Source: Toxonevra muliebris
Taxonomy: Eukaryota; Arthropoda; Insecta; Diptera; Pallopteridae
DNA: 64,000 nt
Direction: 5' to 3'
Assembly (NCBI GenBank): GCA_963691655.1
Contig: OY829328.1
Span: forward strand, 3,562,204 to 3,626,203
The notes under the pieces were generated by a model that did no database searches, had not been told where the DNA came from, and worked only from the letters and a program-made list of their open reading frames with translations. Shown here piece after piece: positions 35,603-48,292 of this stretch. Made by a program: the position numbers and the translations under genes. Numbering within the stretch: position 1 is the stretch's first letter; each line of letters opens with the position of its first letter.

Positions 35603-38600
35603 ATGACTAAATTACATTTTTTTTTTTAATCTCCCCTATTTTCATCGATACCTTTTGAATCGGTTAACCAATTAAAGCTTCGATTAGATATTTTTGTTTA
35701 TTGCCTCAGTACTTTTCATCAAGAAGTGTAAAGTCGAATTGTAGGACACCAAAATGGAAAAATTGCAATACCTCAAAAACTGGTACATTCAAAAATTTCA
35801 ACCCTGATTTTCGAATTCAGCGGGAGAAAATCCATAAAAAAAGGAAAAGCAGAAACCAAATTCGAGTTGCCACAGACTTCTAAACAAGGTTTTATAGGAC
35901 CAACTTATCCCCCTTGGGTATAACACGAGATGATACGTGTCGAATATGTAATGAGGAGAAAGTGGCAGGCAGCCGAGCATATCTTAAGCCGCTCTGAAGT
36001 TCTAATGAAGACTCGTCTTCGTTATTTAGGAAATTCCATCCTACAACCGCACGGCATAATGGATAGTTCTCCTAAAGAGGTAATAAATTTCCCCACAAGA
36101 AATGGCCTCATAGGAGACAAGGAACTTTTTCGGGAGATATCACAATAGGCCCTAGTTGGTCATAATTTTTCATAACGAAAATTGTTAGTTCAATTCAGTT
36201 GAAAAAAATGGCAAAAATTTTCGTAGAGCAGAAAGTGTACCTATTTATTTATTTATGTATTTTATTTGCAGTATACCATCAGACCCATAAGAAAGAGTTG
36301 GTAAGAGCAGATAATCTTTACTTTTATACCACTTATTAAGCGAATTATATGTATGCCATACTTGTCGTATAAGGCCAGATTGAGTAAGAGTTGCGCAGTT
36401 TAACTGTCTAAAGAGTTATACTTTGTTTTCACTGTAGATTTTGCCGGCTGGAGTGTTACTATACATGTAATTTAGAGTTTGAAAAATCGTAATTGGTGCC
36501 TCAAGCAAGTGTTTAGTTAAATGCTTAAAAGTTAGTTCAAGTTCAAGATTTACAATTAGTAAAAATGCAATAAAAACCCACGCATACTCATAAAAATATC
36601 AACATCAACACTTTTTAATTATCTGAAATTTTTTTCATAAAACTTAAAAAAGTTCTACATTCACATGTGCAAAAGTCTAAAGCCCAGCGACCTGAGCCCG
36701 TGCAGCTGAGTTTAGGGTCAAAGTACGTGTAAATTATGAATGTGCCTGGAAACACACAAAAATTAAAATGCCAAGTTTCCGTTTTAAGCAAAAGGAAGAG
36801 GCAAAGTTCTAAAATAAAATTACACATACGCAAAATCAAGGTCAATGTTAAATATGTACCAAAAATATTTCATTCATTTCATTTTGTTTAACTGATTTAC
36901 TGATTTTTACAAAAATTGGATGGAATATTTGTGTGCGAATAAATGTATCACCAGCTCAGCGCGCGTTTAACATGACTCATCCGCATTTTAACTGGCGACA
37001 ACCATCTGCTGGGGCGCATTAGTGGCGGCATTGCGGTTGCGCTCACTGTATGAGCATCGGTCTTGATTGCGTAGAGTTCAGCGTTCTCTGCGATTGAACA
37101 CCTTTTTCTGGTAGATAAGCAGCAGGGTTGCCATTTTATTTAGTAGTTTATTGTTTACGAGCGCAATTAATTTGCAATGGAGCTGAGCTGAAATATATTT
37201 ATATATACTTTTTCGATAATCTTTTGCTTATTTATTTTTCCTGCTTCAACTCATATTTATTAACTGTTAAGGACGAACATGTTACTTATTGATCAGCAGC
37301 AAGAGTAGCACCAGCAGCATTTCCTGTTTACGACTTAATTAAATTTATGAAATAAATTAATTCATAATATGTTATTACCTTCATTCGTTTAATAAAATTT
37401 AATCCACAGTAACAACAAAACATTAATATTGAATATTGTAAAAAGCAAAATAAAGGTATTTAAAACATGCAAAATTTAAAGCATTAATTAAAATTTTATT
37501 ACATCTTTCACAGCTTAACAAAGTGCTGACAACTTTTTTGGAATTTTAGTTTTTAATTCATGTTATAAATCAGTTGCTAGTTCATCCGACATGGAAGGTT
37601 CCAGTCCAATGCTGGTCATTAAGCTCAGATCTCCCTATTTCTCATTTGCTCCAGTTCGTCCAAATTACGGAGAAATGTATTAATTAATAAATTATTTTAC
37701 ACTTGTAACTTTTACTAATGAAATCAAATTTTTTTCTTATGGCACTTCAACTTCCGGCGGCAGTTATTAATGTCAACGGAAACAAAAGGATTAAAAGTAA
37801 TTAAATTTAATGACAATTTTTACAAACAAAACACAAATTTAAACGCATAAAAATCGACAGCAATCAAACTGCAATTAAGCCTAATTAATCATAAAAACGT
37901 GTGATAAGCTGTCAATGATGACACTTATCATCATATTAATTTATCATACAAGAAGCTAAAAATTACCGAATGCAAGAAAGAGACAAATATATAGTATACT
38001 GTGTAGCGCAGTGCAACGCATGAATGATGATTCGGGCATTTCTGTTTGTTTTGGGATGTTATTCACCCTAAATTAATACGTATGCGTAATATTTGGATTA
38101 ACACGGAGATTTTAAAGTATACATAAATTAAAAATATTAATATTATGACAAATAAATTTTATGCAAATGCAAAATTAAAGTTCGGTTTTTATTCAATGTG
38201 ACCAAACTAGAAGTGGTTGCATATTTCGGTTATCTCAGGACAATATTAACCCCTGTTGACCCTTTGCCGTTTTCGTGTTGCCTTTGTTCGCGATTACTTT
38301 AATTAAAATATCAATGAATTTATTGAATTTGTGCTTTTGACATATTTTATTTCTTAAAAAATGTTTCTTTAATTTATTCACAAAATGTCATTAAATTTTA
38401 ATTTTTAATTTATATAGAAAAATGCTATCGTCGACTGCATCGATTTCAATGTCATTGTCTGGCGACAGATGTAAGTAAAATCGCGTTGATTAAAATTATT
38501 GTGGTTAAAAACACAATATTCTTATTTACTTCGTACCAACTTTTAGATTAATATTTTAAATTAATATATTAAGAAGAAATGGTGATTAATCTCGGGTTTC

Positions 38601-39109
38601 CGGAGACTAAACTTGCTCGTCATAAAGTTGTTACTAAATAATTATTGCATATTTAATAACTTGGTGAAATTCAATTGAACTTTTTGTTAAGTTGAAATAA
38701 TCTCGTACCAACTAGTTTAGCCATTGTCACTCTACCGTGGAACAGGGAGAGTAAAAAATAAGAATTCTCCATATGAACCAAATCGCGGGCTGGAGTGTTA
38801 CGCATTTTTTTTTTTTGCTTATTCATAAACTTTATTTCGATGTCTAATAATTCCGAAGGTATGGCCGTGTGAAAAATTACTGGAACGTTACGCATTTTGG
38901 GGAAAACCTGTTCTTGTAGCAAATCATTTCACAGTTTCTATGATCTATTTCCAAGGTAAAGGATCGTGGAAAATATTCACAATAGGAATCATTTATTAAT
39001 TCAAGGTCGCTGATTTCTACATTGTATTCAGATTTTCTCTTTCCCATCTGGTATTTTCTTTATATCGACACAAAACCTATAATTTGTTTTTTTTTTTTTG
39101 TTTATTTTT

Positions 39110-39320
39110 TTTTGGTGGATTCAATTCTCTACCTGAGAATCGAACCTGTTGAACTGGTACTCGAGTCAAGCATTTAAGAACTAAATTACCGAAGTGATCA
39201 ATTTTATTAGAACAATCCATTTGGACATTTTTTAAGAATTTAACCCCATCTGGGAATCGAACTTAAGGTAGCTGGAACTCCAGTCAAGCACTCATCCACC
39301 AGGCCACAGATGTGGCCTGT
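39110..39320 (-). mobile_element. Two tRNA-like SINE heads in tandem
   Basis: On the minus strand two units each carry a TTGACT-GAGT-CCAG segment followed by a B box: AGTTCGATTCCC (near 39252-39263) and GGTTCGATTCTC (near 39136-39147). The first also has an A-box-like GTGGCCTGGTGGATGAGTG. The paired B boxes suggest a dimeric tRNA-derived SINE. Confidence 0.6.
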
Positions 39321-39849
39321 AAAACAAATTTATATCACAAAAAAATCTCTATTATTATAACATGTAATACGAAAATTGTAAATAAATTTGTAAAAATTTC
39401 AAATTTGCTTGGGATCAGTGTTTAGTGCGTTTTTGAGTCTACATCTGACAGCATTGAAACTATGGTAGAGGGACAAAGAAAATGCTGTCAGTTATGACCT
39501 GAAAATGAATTATCCTTGGCCGAGGCTGTCTTACAAAAGCTCTTCACTTCCAAAATTTATAATTATGTAAAAAGAGCATTTCATAAACCTTATATTTTAT
39601 TAGAACTAGAAACAGAAGAGCTATAATAGTTCGATCTATTATAGCTAATATATCCATTCATAAAAAAAAGAAAAATCAAAAATAATAATACTATTAAAAC
39701 TTTAAAAGATATGCAAATAATAGCTGGGGGAAATAAAAAAATATCCTCCTAAAGTGATGTCGAGCTACATTACTCTTAATGTACTAGCACATGTGATAAC
39801 AAAAAACAAAGCCAGTGAATACAAAAGCTTCTACCTTTAGAATATTTAG

Positions 39850-40720
39850 GTCTTTGTGCAATGAGTTGTTAATTACAAACCTGGGTGTTTTTGCTAAGAG
39901 TCTCAGTGTTTTGGATTGATAGCGTTGCAGTATTTCTAAGTTTGGAATTGATCTCCGTATGTCTAAATTGGTTTCAATATTGTTTTATAAAGTAATAGTT
40001 TGTTCTCAAGACTCAGCTCTGATTTCGGACCCAATAACCAGTACATGCATTTTGTTTTTATGTTAAGGTGTAGCCTCTTTGCTTTTATATGCTCTTTCCA
40101 ATTTAATCTTTTATCAAGGTGTAGTCCTTAATATTTAACACTGTTACGTTTGGGGATAGTAATTCTATTCAGATTTAATGGAGGATATTCTCCTCTTCTT
40201 AATGAAAACGTGATATTTGCTGACTTGTTTGTATTCACCTTTATTTTCCAACGAAGTAACCATTGTTGAATGTCGTCGACCTAGATTTGCTGCTTCTGTA
40301 GGAGATTCATTTGACGCTAAAATGGTAAGTATAGTCTGGATAAGTAGCAATAGTAACAACATCAGTTTCAGGCAAGTTGCAGGTAAAAATTGAATAAAGA
40401 GCAGGACCCAGAACACTGCCCTGTGGTATTCCGGCTTTTATTTGACATATGGCTGATGTTTCATCATTTACTTTGACATTGAATGATCTTTCATGTAGGT
40501 AGGACTTTAAGACCAAATAAAATTAAGTACATTTTTTAATTTGTATAATAGCCGTTGATGCCAAACTCTGTCGAACGCTTGTTGAATGTCCAAAAATATA
40601 GCAGAGCAAATATTTTCGATATTGCGATGATATTGCTCAGAAAAACCGTGCTAATGACGATTGGTGATCCGGAACTATATTCTTATTTTCTAGTATTATT
40701 AGCAAACTACTCAAGAATAT
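39850..40720 (-). pseudogene. Jockey-like LINE reverse transcriptase remnant
   Basis: Minus-strand frames read in order FLDIQQAFDRVWH, RSFNVKVNDETSA, AGIPQGSVLGPALYSIFT, then ATYPDYT where the catalytic YADD would be, then SPTEAANL and, lower down, YLGLHLDKRLNWKEHIKAK in degraded form. Order and motifs match jockey-clade reverse transcriptases. Frameshifts, stops and the altered catalytic box show it is dead. Confidence 0.8.
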
Positions 40721-41959
40721 TCTTTCGAATATTTTAGAGAATATTGTCTATATGAGGACACTAAATTTTCAGGTTTATTTGGTTTAGGTATCATTGTTAT
40801 ATCAGGGGATTTTCATTTAGAAGGAAAGTGGTTTATTCCTTATTCTTATAATTGAAAGTAAATCGTAATAACTAAAAACAACAATAATTATTTACCTGTT
40901 TAAGTTGTTGAATTTTTAAGTGCTTGAAAAACTTTTTTGGGGGCTAAGCATTAAAAAAAAAAACAGCTTTATCTAGAGTCCAATAGCTAAATTTACAACA
41001 CATGGGGACTTTTAGTAAGAAATATGTAAGATATATACACAACCACCATAATCGGCAACTCTGAGCGGAAAATATTTTCTCTCGGAATATTTTGTTTCTA
41101 CGTATAAAATCCTCCTATCGTGAATTGTAATCGGAACATTTGTTACTTCGAAATAAGTGTTACTATCAGTGTGGCCAACTTTTGTTTTTCAAAATCTGCT
41201 AAAATAAAGAATTAAACACGTATTTTCTTAAAAAACGCGTTAAATTTCTTTCCTTATATATGTGCGAGAAAACATAATACATTTAAACTTTTTCACTAAT
41301 ACAGGCACACATCCGATACTTCTAGTCAATGAAAATTTCTTCGATTTTTCGAAAATATTTTAAATTGAAAAAAAAAAACGCAAAAAAAGCACTAAAATCA
41401 GCGGAAAAGCGCTGAGTCGGCCGCACTGATTACTATATTTAAAAACGTCAGTATTTTTTCAAAAGTTGATTTTGACAGTTACCTGTTTACAATTGAGCTG
41501 GAGTTGTTACATTTTTTAAGTGTTTAATTTTGTATATATTTTTAATATTTTTCTCCATAGTTTCCAACTTCTCAACAATTTCTGTTGTGGTGCTGACAAG
41601 TTTTTTTTTGTACTTTATGTGAAAATCAAAACGAGGCAGTCTCTGTTCTTGAAATTCTACTTCGTAGTGCCAGCCAATTCCACCTAAGCTTTGACAAATT
41701 CGCTGCTTGCGAATAATAAACTTTTCTTTTCTTTTGTATAATCTTTCCGTTTGAATTTTGTTAGCGGAATATACCTTCCCTGCCCATGCTGTCATATATG
41801 GTTATACCACTTTAGACGGTAATAGTGGCGCCATCTTACGTTCAACATCCAAACAATAACATGGGTTTTGTAGATTGAAGCTATCTATTTAACGGTATTA
41901 GAAAACGTCAGCTGTCGAAAGTTATTGCCATTTTTTTGTGAAAAGGCTCTAAAGGCTGA
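40721..41959. other. Unassigned spacer with a 102-codon minus-strand frame
   Basis: A frame at 41795-41487 (minus) codes for a lysine-rich, partly helical sequence (starts MTAWAGKVYSANK) of unknown kind, ending beside the piggyBac fragment; it has no visible promoter or introns. The rest is AT-rich. Confidence 0.3.
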
Positions 41960-42076
41960 TTCAAATACAAAGTTCCTGGTTGTGGTAAACGTACTCTAAC
42001 GTATTATCCTAAATGTGATGTTCACTTATGCTATAAAGGCGAACGAAATTGTTTCTACAAATTTCATACAGAATAA
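41960..42076 (+). pseudogene. piggyBac transposase C-terminal zinc-ribbon fragment
   Basis: A 38-codon segment ending in TAA reads VPGCGKRTLTYYPKCDVHLC, then NCFYKFHTE. The Cys spacing (CG, TYY-x2-C, LC, NC, then a Phe-His end) matches the cysteine-rich C-terminal domain of piggyBac-family transposases. One cysteine of the first knuckle is absent. The catalytic domain was not found nearby, so this is a fragment. Confidence 0.65.
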
Positions 42077-45067
42077 TTGGTTTAAACTTTAATTCTTGGT
42101 TATTTTTCTCAACAGAGTGGTTTAAAAAAAATAGTGATGCATTTTTATTTTACTTGATACTGCCCAAAGAACCATATATGGTCCACTAGGTAGTTTTAGA
42201 TTTTAACACTTATAAATAACTAAGGCATTAAAGTCATAGAACAAAAGTTGTTCAGAATGAAGAATGCTATCTAATTTTTTTGAAACAAAATTTACCTTGT
42301 TGGCGTGGAAGGGATATTCCATGAGAAACAGTGTTGCAATTTTCCATCGGAATGTTGTTCATAACTGCAAATTTTCGGGGAAATTGGGAAACTGGGAAAG
42401 GGGGAAACTTTATTTCCGATTGGGTGAATATGCCCAAAATTTGTTCACACCCCGAGAACGATTTTCTAAAAATCTGAAAAATTAGTATATAATTCTTTGC
42501 TATTTTATGAAATAGATATACATAAGTATGTAAGACCTTTATAGTTTTTTAAGAAACTTGAATATAGATATTTATTCGACTGCTTTCAATATTTCATATC
42601 GCATAATTTTTTTGCGGCTATGATCTAAAACATCAGTTTATGTTTTTAAAAGAAATTTCACGAAACATGGGCTCCCAGACGTAATATTCAAAGGTCGCTC
42701 ATCAGGTTTTTATGTTTCCTATATAAATAACACATAGAATTCGTTCAATAAAGGTATCATTTTTGTTCTACCCAAATATCTCGAGACTGGCACATTTGTT
42801 CCTTCATTATGAAAAGTAACGATGAAATGAAATTTAGAATTTAGAATTTATGCTTATTTTTTTCTTTCGGTAACGAGATTGATTTATTGAAACATGAAAT
42901 ACGTAAGTGAAAACAAAGCGTAATAAAGATAACTAGTCGGTAAGGCCCCAGTAACTGGGGCTATTTTTTTTTTTTTTTTGCTCAAGAAAACTCTTTATGA
43001 AAAAAATAATATCAAAAGAGAACCAAACTACTCGTTGGTGTTTGTTTTGTTATTTGTGTATGCAGATAATTCGTTAGATAATTCTGAGAAATGCCGTTAC
43101 TCATGTCTTCTCTCTCTCTCTCATTTGTTATTTACTCCCGCTTAAGCAATGATTTTTACAACGATGAATGCAATGCTTTGTTCAATGAGTGAATTTTAAA
43201 TAACTTCAGACGCTAATATTTTGGAATTGGCTAAACCGATTTTAAATCTGATAATTTTTGGCTAACCTACTCATCAAGCTCTTTAAATATATAATATGAT
43301 AGTGTAGCACTTCTGGATCTTCTGGAATAAAAATGTAGTTACACTAATAAATGTATAGATAGTAATGATTAATATCATTTCTATGTCTACTTACATATTT
43401 AGTCAATAACGGTTTTTCAAAAATATATCAGTTTTTTAGAAACTCAAAGAACAACTTAACGATAGATGTCCACTGTCGATAATGTGGAATAAACATGGCG
43501 TACTATTTCAAATTCAAAATAAGGGTCTAATTATAAAAACTTAACGTAACATAAAAGTCTGTTTCTGTTTCTTTACTGTTACATTAAGTGGCATTTCACA
43601 AAATAAGCTGTTTTCAGTTTTCTGAGTTTTTATAGTGATTAAAAGCAAGTATTTACATATTAAATGATTGATTTATTTATTAAATTGAATTATTTATTAT
43701 TTTACAATTATTTTCCTACTTCTGAAATATTCTGCAGAGGGTTTTTTTTGGCTGCTGTGCTATGTTATTGTAATTGAGCATATAAAAATCAAATTCCAAA
43801 AGTCCCACACATTTTTTAGCAGCTCTCAAAATAACCATTTTCGACATAAGCTATTTTAATACGTTGCCACAGATATATATACAGAAATACGCTTAAAATA
43901 AAACGTGATCTTGGCGCATAATAAAGTCTACAATTTAATGACACATTGACAGAAGCAGTAATTTTATTGCGAATTAATATAAATTATTAACTTCATAACA
44001 CTTTGTTTTGTTAAAAGCATTTGATTTAGCCAAAAATGATTCCAAAATAAGTAAGTAAGTAATTGAGAAAGGTGTAAAAAGACATAAAATTTGTCTGTAA
44101 GAATTTTTCGTTACTTTTGTATTCGATACGAATCGCGTTTCCACGTTTGTTTTCTATTGATTCAACCATTTATTTATATTGACAGATGTATTTAAATAAT
44201 CCCTGATCAAATATATGAAATATTAAGTTGAAATGTAATTTTTAACTTTGTAATTGACTTTTGCGTTAATCATTTTCTAATGTAATTTATATTCCTGCAA
44301 AAGAACTTTGGAATTTTTCACACATTTTGTTGTATGTACAATTTTGCATCATCTGTTTTTAGTGTTGAGCAACGAAATATTTTTCATCATTATATTTAAG
44401 TTTAATGAGCATGACTTTTACTTAGACCTTCTATTTCTGCGTTACACTCGTAATTACATTTTATTCAAAATTTCGGTTTTTGGCACTTAATAATGAAAAT
44501 ATAGAAACGGAACAATAACCTTGATCGCTTATGATAAGTCCTTTAAGTGTACAGAAATAAAGGACGTCCTTCATCTACACTGAAGGCTCAATAATGGTAG
44601 TGTATTTTCTGTGAATAGCTGTAAATTTAGGAGTCCCATAAACTTCTTCGCCTTCGTAATATTTTTTCAAGCTGATATCTGTACAATCGATCTACCATTG
44701 ATCGAGAAGATGGTAGTCCATATCTTTTGGACCGTTGGTATATCTGGTACGATACTGGCAGCTAAACCTAACCCACTATTGTCTGGTTTAGAACTCATAA
44801 ATAAATTGATTTGAGGAAAGCAATTGTTGTTGATGAATGCAAAATGCAATCAGTTCCAGATGAAGTTCATTTTATAGGGATCTCGATATTGACACAATAT
44901 TGCGAGGTGCTTGTTTCAAATTCGCCTCAGTACTGAGTCGATTATCGCTGTGGTCAGGGTACCGAAATTTTCTCTTGGCATCATTAACTGTAACATAAAT
45001 ACTTAACTACCTAATATATTATACTATTTACACTTTTCAACACTACACTGCCCATTAACATTTTTTA
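42077..45067. other. Spacer without recognised gene
   Basis: AT-rich DNA with a TC-rich run near 43111-43126 and no exon or RNA gene. Short open frames at 42264-42485 and 44611-44814 (plus) are not recognised. Confidence 0.45.
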
Positions 45068-45075
45068 TATAAATA
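45068..45075 (+). promoter_or_regulatory. TATA box of RR-less GRY gene
   Basis: TATAAATA on the plus strand, about 283 bases before the ATG at 45358. A start near 45100 would give a leader of about 260 bases. Confidence 0.45.
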
Positions 45076-45357
45076 CAGTCATCAACATAGCAATGGAGTA
45101 AATAACAATAATTCATGCAGAAGAATTTCCACCAATCAGTTGAAATAATTGTGCTACTTAATAAATACTATTAAAATATTTGCATAACTAATAGCGAGAT
45201 TACCTCGAGCAAATCCACCATCGAAGTAAAAAAGTAGAAGCAACATTTTTTGCAATGGCAATTGCGAATGAGAAGTAGTGTGATCAAGATCGGTAACGAT
45301 ATCTAAGCAAAGTAGAAATTTCCAATGATAAATCCTTTTTTTTTAATTATAAAAAAA

Positions 45358-46174
45358 ATGTTATACCAGAATACAATTAATGTATTAGCTATTGTTGTTT
45401 TAGTATTATTACAAGACATAAAAGGATACCCACAAGAGCTGCCAGATGAAGTAGTGAAGAAAGTGCGCGTGCGAGGGCGTTACGTACCCGAATTATTTGG
45501 TGCCGATCGTGGTAAATACGTGCCGGATGAAAGTGGCAAATATCGGCACATGAAGGTTCCCTACGACGGTGGCTATGGAGATCGTGGGGAAAAATATAAG
45601 CCTGACACATTTCAATACATTAACACACAACCCCGGCAACGACGTCCTCCTGAACACCAGTTGGAACTGGGGCCACAGGATCATTTACGTTTTATGATCG
45701 ATTTCAATTACAATGGCACCGGCTGGCAGATTTTGCAATTCGAATGGGTACGCGATGGTGATGAGGAACGCCATTATAAATATGTAAATGAAAATAAATT
45801 ATGGAATGATCCGGAATGTGTGGAAGGTCGTGCTACAGATAATAATCACGAGTGCATTGATGACCCTGCTGCTGTAGTTGATCAAGGCAATGAAGGTTAT
45901 GGCGACGAAGTGGCGGCGCAGGATGACCCAAATACAAATGTACACGTCGATGGCGAGTATGAGCAAAACAATTACAATGTTCAATACACTAATGATAATG
46001 AGCAAAATGGACCGCAGGTAATGGTGTCATTGACTAAAGAAGCTGAGTATATTGGATTTAACGTGATCTCTGTTTTTTTTCTTAATTTTCTTTGTTCAGC
46101 CTAACGAAATACAAGATACTATCAGAGAGGTGCTAGAGTATATTCAGACGTATATATTGCCAACGCTCAATTGA
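45358..46174 (+). CDS. Secreted GRY/GKY-repeat protein lacking an RR core (2 exons)
   Basis: Predicted 244-residue secreted protein. Exons are 45358-46017 and 46100-46174; the 82-base intron has CAG/GTAATG and TTGTTCAG boundaries in phase 0. I chose the ATG at 45358 because it starts a compact signal peptide (MLYQNTINVLAIVVLVLLQD, cut near residue 23); an in-frame ATG at 45325 is possible. Residues 39-82 repeat G-[RK]-Y-V/R-P (RGRYVPE, RGKYVPDESGKYRH, EKYKPD) with VPYDGGYG, as in the Cpr49Ac-like gene. GTGWQILQFE at 120-129 and a following Y-K-Y-V-N-E-N match [10 protein letters not shown] and Y-L-Y-E-T-E-N of the Cpr49Ab-like gene. The RR core that should follow is replaced by an acidic Asn/Asp-rich stretch with two cysteines (154, 166). 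The end EIQDTIREVLEYI resembles the helix closing RR-1 proteins. A poly(A) signal lies at 46320-46325. Function unknown; a cuticle or apical-matrix role is inferred. Confidence 0.75.
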
Positions 46175-46628
46175 AGTTATTAACACATCGATACGCAATT
46201 TAAATACTAAGCTAATTTAATATAATAATTGTGAAATTATTTTTGATATTATTGAAGACTTTTTTTGTACATTTATATATATGTATATGCATTATTTTAA
46301 GAAATTTAGTTGCTGTTGAAATAAAAAGTTTTCCCAATAAAACTCAAGAGATAGCATATAGAAATTTTATAGCTAACAGGCTAATAGGATACCAATTCCA
46401 GCTGGGTCTCAAATAACCTGATTTTGTCTTTTGCTTCTAGTGTTGGTAATGAAGGCTGATGATGATCTAGAAAGGAGATGATTAACATTTTTTAGAGTAT
46501 ACCACGAATGGACTACATGAAAATATTATATCTAAACTTCAAACATGCATAGCCGCAGCAAAGTACATAATATCATTCCAAGTAGATTATAGCAACCTCA
46601 GTTTTTCCATAGGGAGGAAACAATAGCC

Positions 46629-46868
46629 TTAACCTCTTCGGTGTCCAAAATAACATATTTTTTAAAAGTTTTTGCGTATTGTTTTAATTTTTGAATTTAT
46701 TTTAGTTACTTTACTAAAATTCTAATGGAATAAAGAGAAAACAGAATTCTTATTTAGTTTCCTTTTTTTACTAAAACTCGATAAAAATAATCCAAATAAA
46801 TTTAAAAAATTAAATAATACTCAAAAACGTGAGCACACCTATGTGTACTTTTTCAGCGAAGAGGTTCA
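46629..46868. mobile_element. 232-bp piggyBac-type MITE
   Basis: The element at 46633-46864 starts CCTCTTCGGTG and ends in the inverted form of CCTCTTCGCTG. TTAA precedes it; TTCA follows, probably a decayed TTAA. It lies between two convergent genes. Confidence 0.55.
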
Positions 46869-47277
46869 ATGCAATGAAATAGTGCAAGCATGATATTCCG
46901 CACTTCGCCCATTGCCGCAGCGGCAATTATTGTAGAGGAAAATAAAACATCGACCACTTTTTCTGCAGCTGTCGACCAGTGCCAAACCCACCAAACTTTG
47001 CAAGTCCTTATTTGAGAACCTGAAACATTTACCCAGAACTAGGACTATGTAACAATGTAATCCACAATACTCCAAGAATCTACATGAAGTCTATCCTAAT
47101 TGGACTCCTATAAGGAGTTGTATCAAATCCGTTCTACCTTGTGCACCACAGACTTTCGCTCTGCACTGCAATATTTATTAAAAGGCCACGTTTTTATATC
47201 ACTATTGATATATTTTCCTCACTAACAATTTTAAATAACAATGAAAACATAAAAAAATTAAAATATTGGAAAAACGA
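46869..47277. other. 3' region of the Cpr49Ab-like gene
   Basis: It holds the minus-strand gene's 3' untranslated region with AATAAA at 47179-47174, about 100 bases after the stop. No other gene seen. Confidence 0.6.
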
Positions 47278-48229
47278 TCACTTATTTTTTGGAGCATTTG
47301 CCTCCAAGTAAGCCAGCAGTTTGGCAATATAAGGAGGTGGTGTGGGTATGTGTTCACCAGTCGGCACAAATCCATTATCATCAGCCACATAATCCACACG
47401 ATAGAGTATGCCATCATCGCCAGTATACTCAAAGAAACCCTTTGAACGTAAACCATCCGCCTCAGTTAATTTTTCGATACGTCCGTCTTCTTCAGCGAGT
47501 ATGCCATTTTCGGTTTCATAACTACAAACAAACAAACAAAGCAAAAAAAGAATACAATAAAGGAAGCATACTTTTAGGCAGCACTTTTAAATGATACTCG
47601 TAAAAGCTTCATACACACACGAATGCATATTGTGAAATTGAAGATCATACTTACAGATAATGATATCCATCCTGTTCGACCTTGTCTTCCAAACGTATAA
47701 TGCGCCAGCCATTGCCGCCCTCACCTGTACCTTTGCCTTTTGGTAAATTTTTAGCAGCGGCGCCTGCATTTGCATTCAAGCTGTTAGCTGAAGGTCGTGG
47801 CCGTGGAGTTACTAATACAGCTGCTCTGCCACCACCCGCGCCTGCACCCCCTCCAGGTCCCAGACGGTTTTTGTCAGGCTTATACCGGCCTGCATCACCA
47901 ACATAGCCAGCGTCACGTCGGTCGTCATGTATGTATTTGACATCGGAGTGCACGTACCGCCCATCGTTACCGCCACGATAGCGACCATCATTAGCCGGTT
48001 GATAGCGGCCATCGTTAGCAGGACGATAACGCCCGTCACCGATACGTGGACTTGCGGTGGTCACTGTTGTCTTAGGTGCACGGTAGCGTCCGTCGTTTTG
48101 TGCAGTGACAATGACTACTGCCAACAGCAGCAAGTTGAAAAACTATTGGAAGAGTACACATTTTTATAATAATAATCCTTTCATTTTTATTCTTGTTTTG
48201 CTTCTTACCGTGAATAGCGGCGCCCACAT
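47278..48229 (-). CDS. Cpr49Ab: GRY-repeat RR-1 cuticle protein, Cpr49Ab-like (3 exons)
   Basis: Predicted 250-residue secreted chitin-binding cuticle protein. Minus-strand exons: 48229-48209, 48142-47655 and 47521-47278; phases 0 and 2 agree. The signal peptide reads MWAPLFT plus [14 protein letters not shown]. Residues 22-85 carry repeated DGRYRP / NDGRYQP / NDGRYRG units. A Gly/Ala and Pro/Arg/Asn-rich linker (about 90-150) leads to [10 protein letters not shown]. The RR domain spans about 160-235: [35 protein letters not shown], then V-A-D-D-N-G-F, with the tail [16 protein letters not shown]. Its intron at the start of the RR domain is at the same place and phase as in the Ac-like and Ae-like genes. 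It is tail-to-tail with the RR-less GRY gene, about 1.1 kb away. Confidence 0.9.
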
Positions 48230-48284
48230 TTTGTATGTGTGAATATTCTCGAATTAAATGAAAAGTATTTACTGCAACTGCTTC

Positions 48285-48292
48285 TTTTTATA
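48285..48292 (-). promoter_or_regulatory. TATA box of Cpr49Ab-like gene
   Basis: TATAAAAA on the minus strand, 56 bases before the ATG, with a GCAGT initiator-like motif downstream; the leader would be about 30 bases. Confidence 0.75.

Noticed and set aside
47289..48169. Plus-strand open frames opposite the Cpr49Ab-like gene
   Set aside because: They are shadows of the minus-strand exons, whose splice phases and protein motifs are unambiguous.
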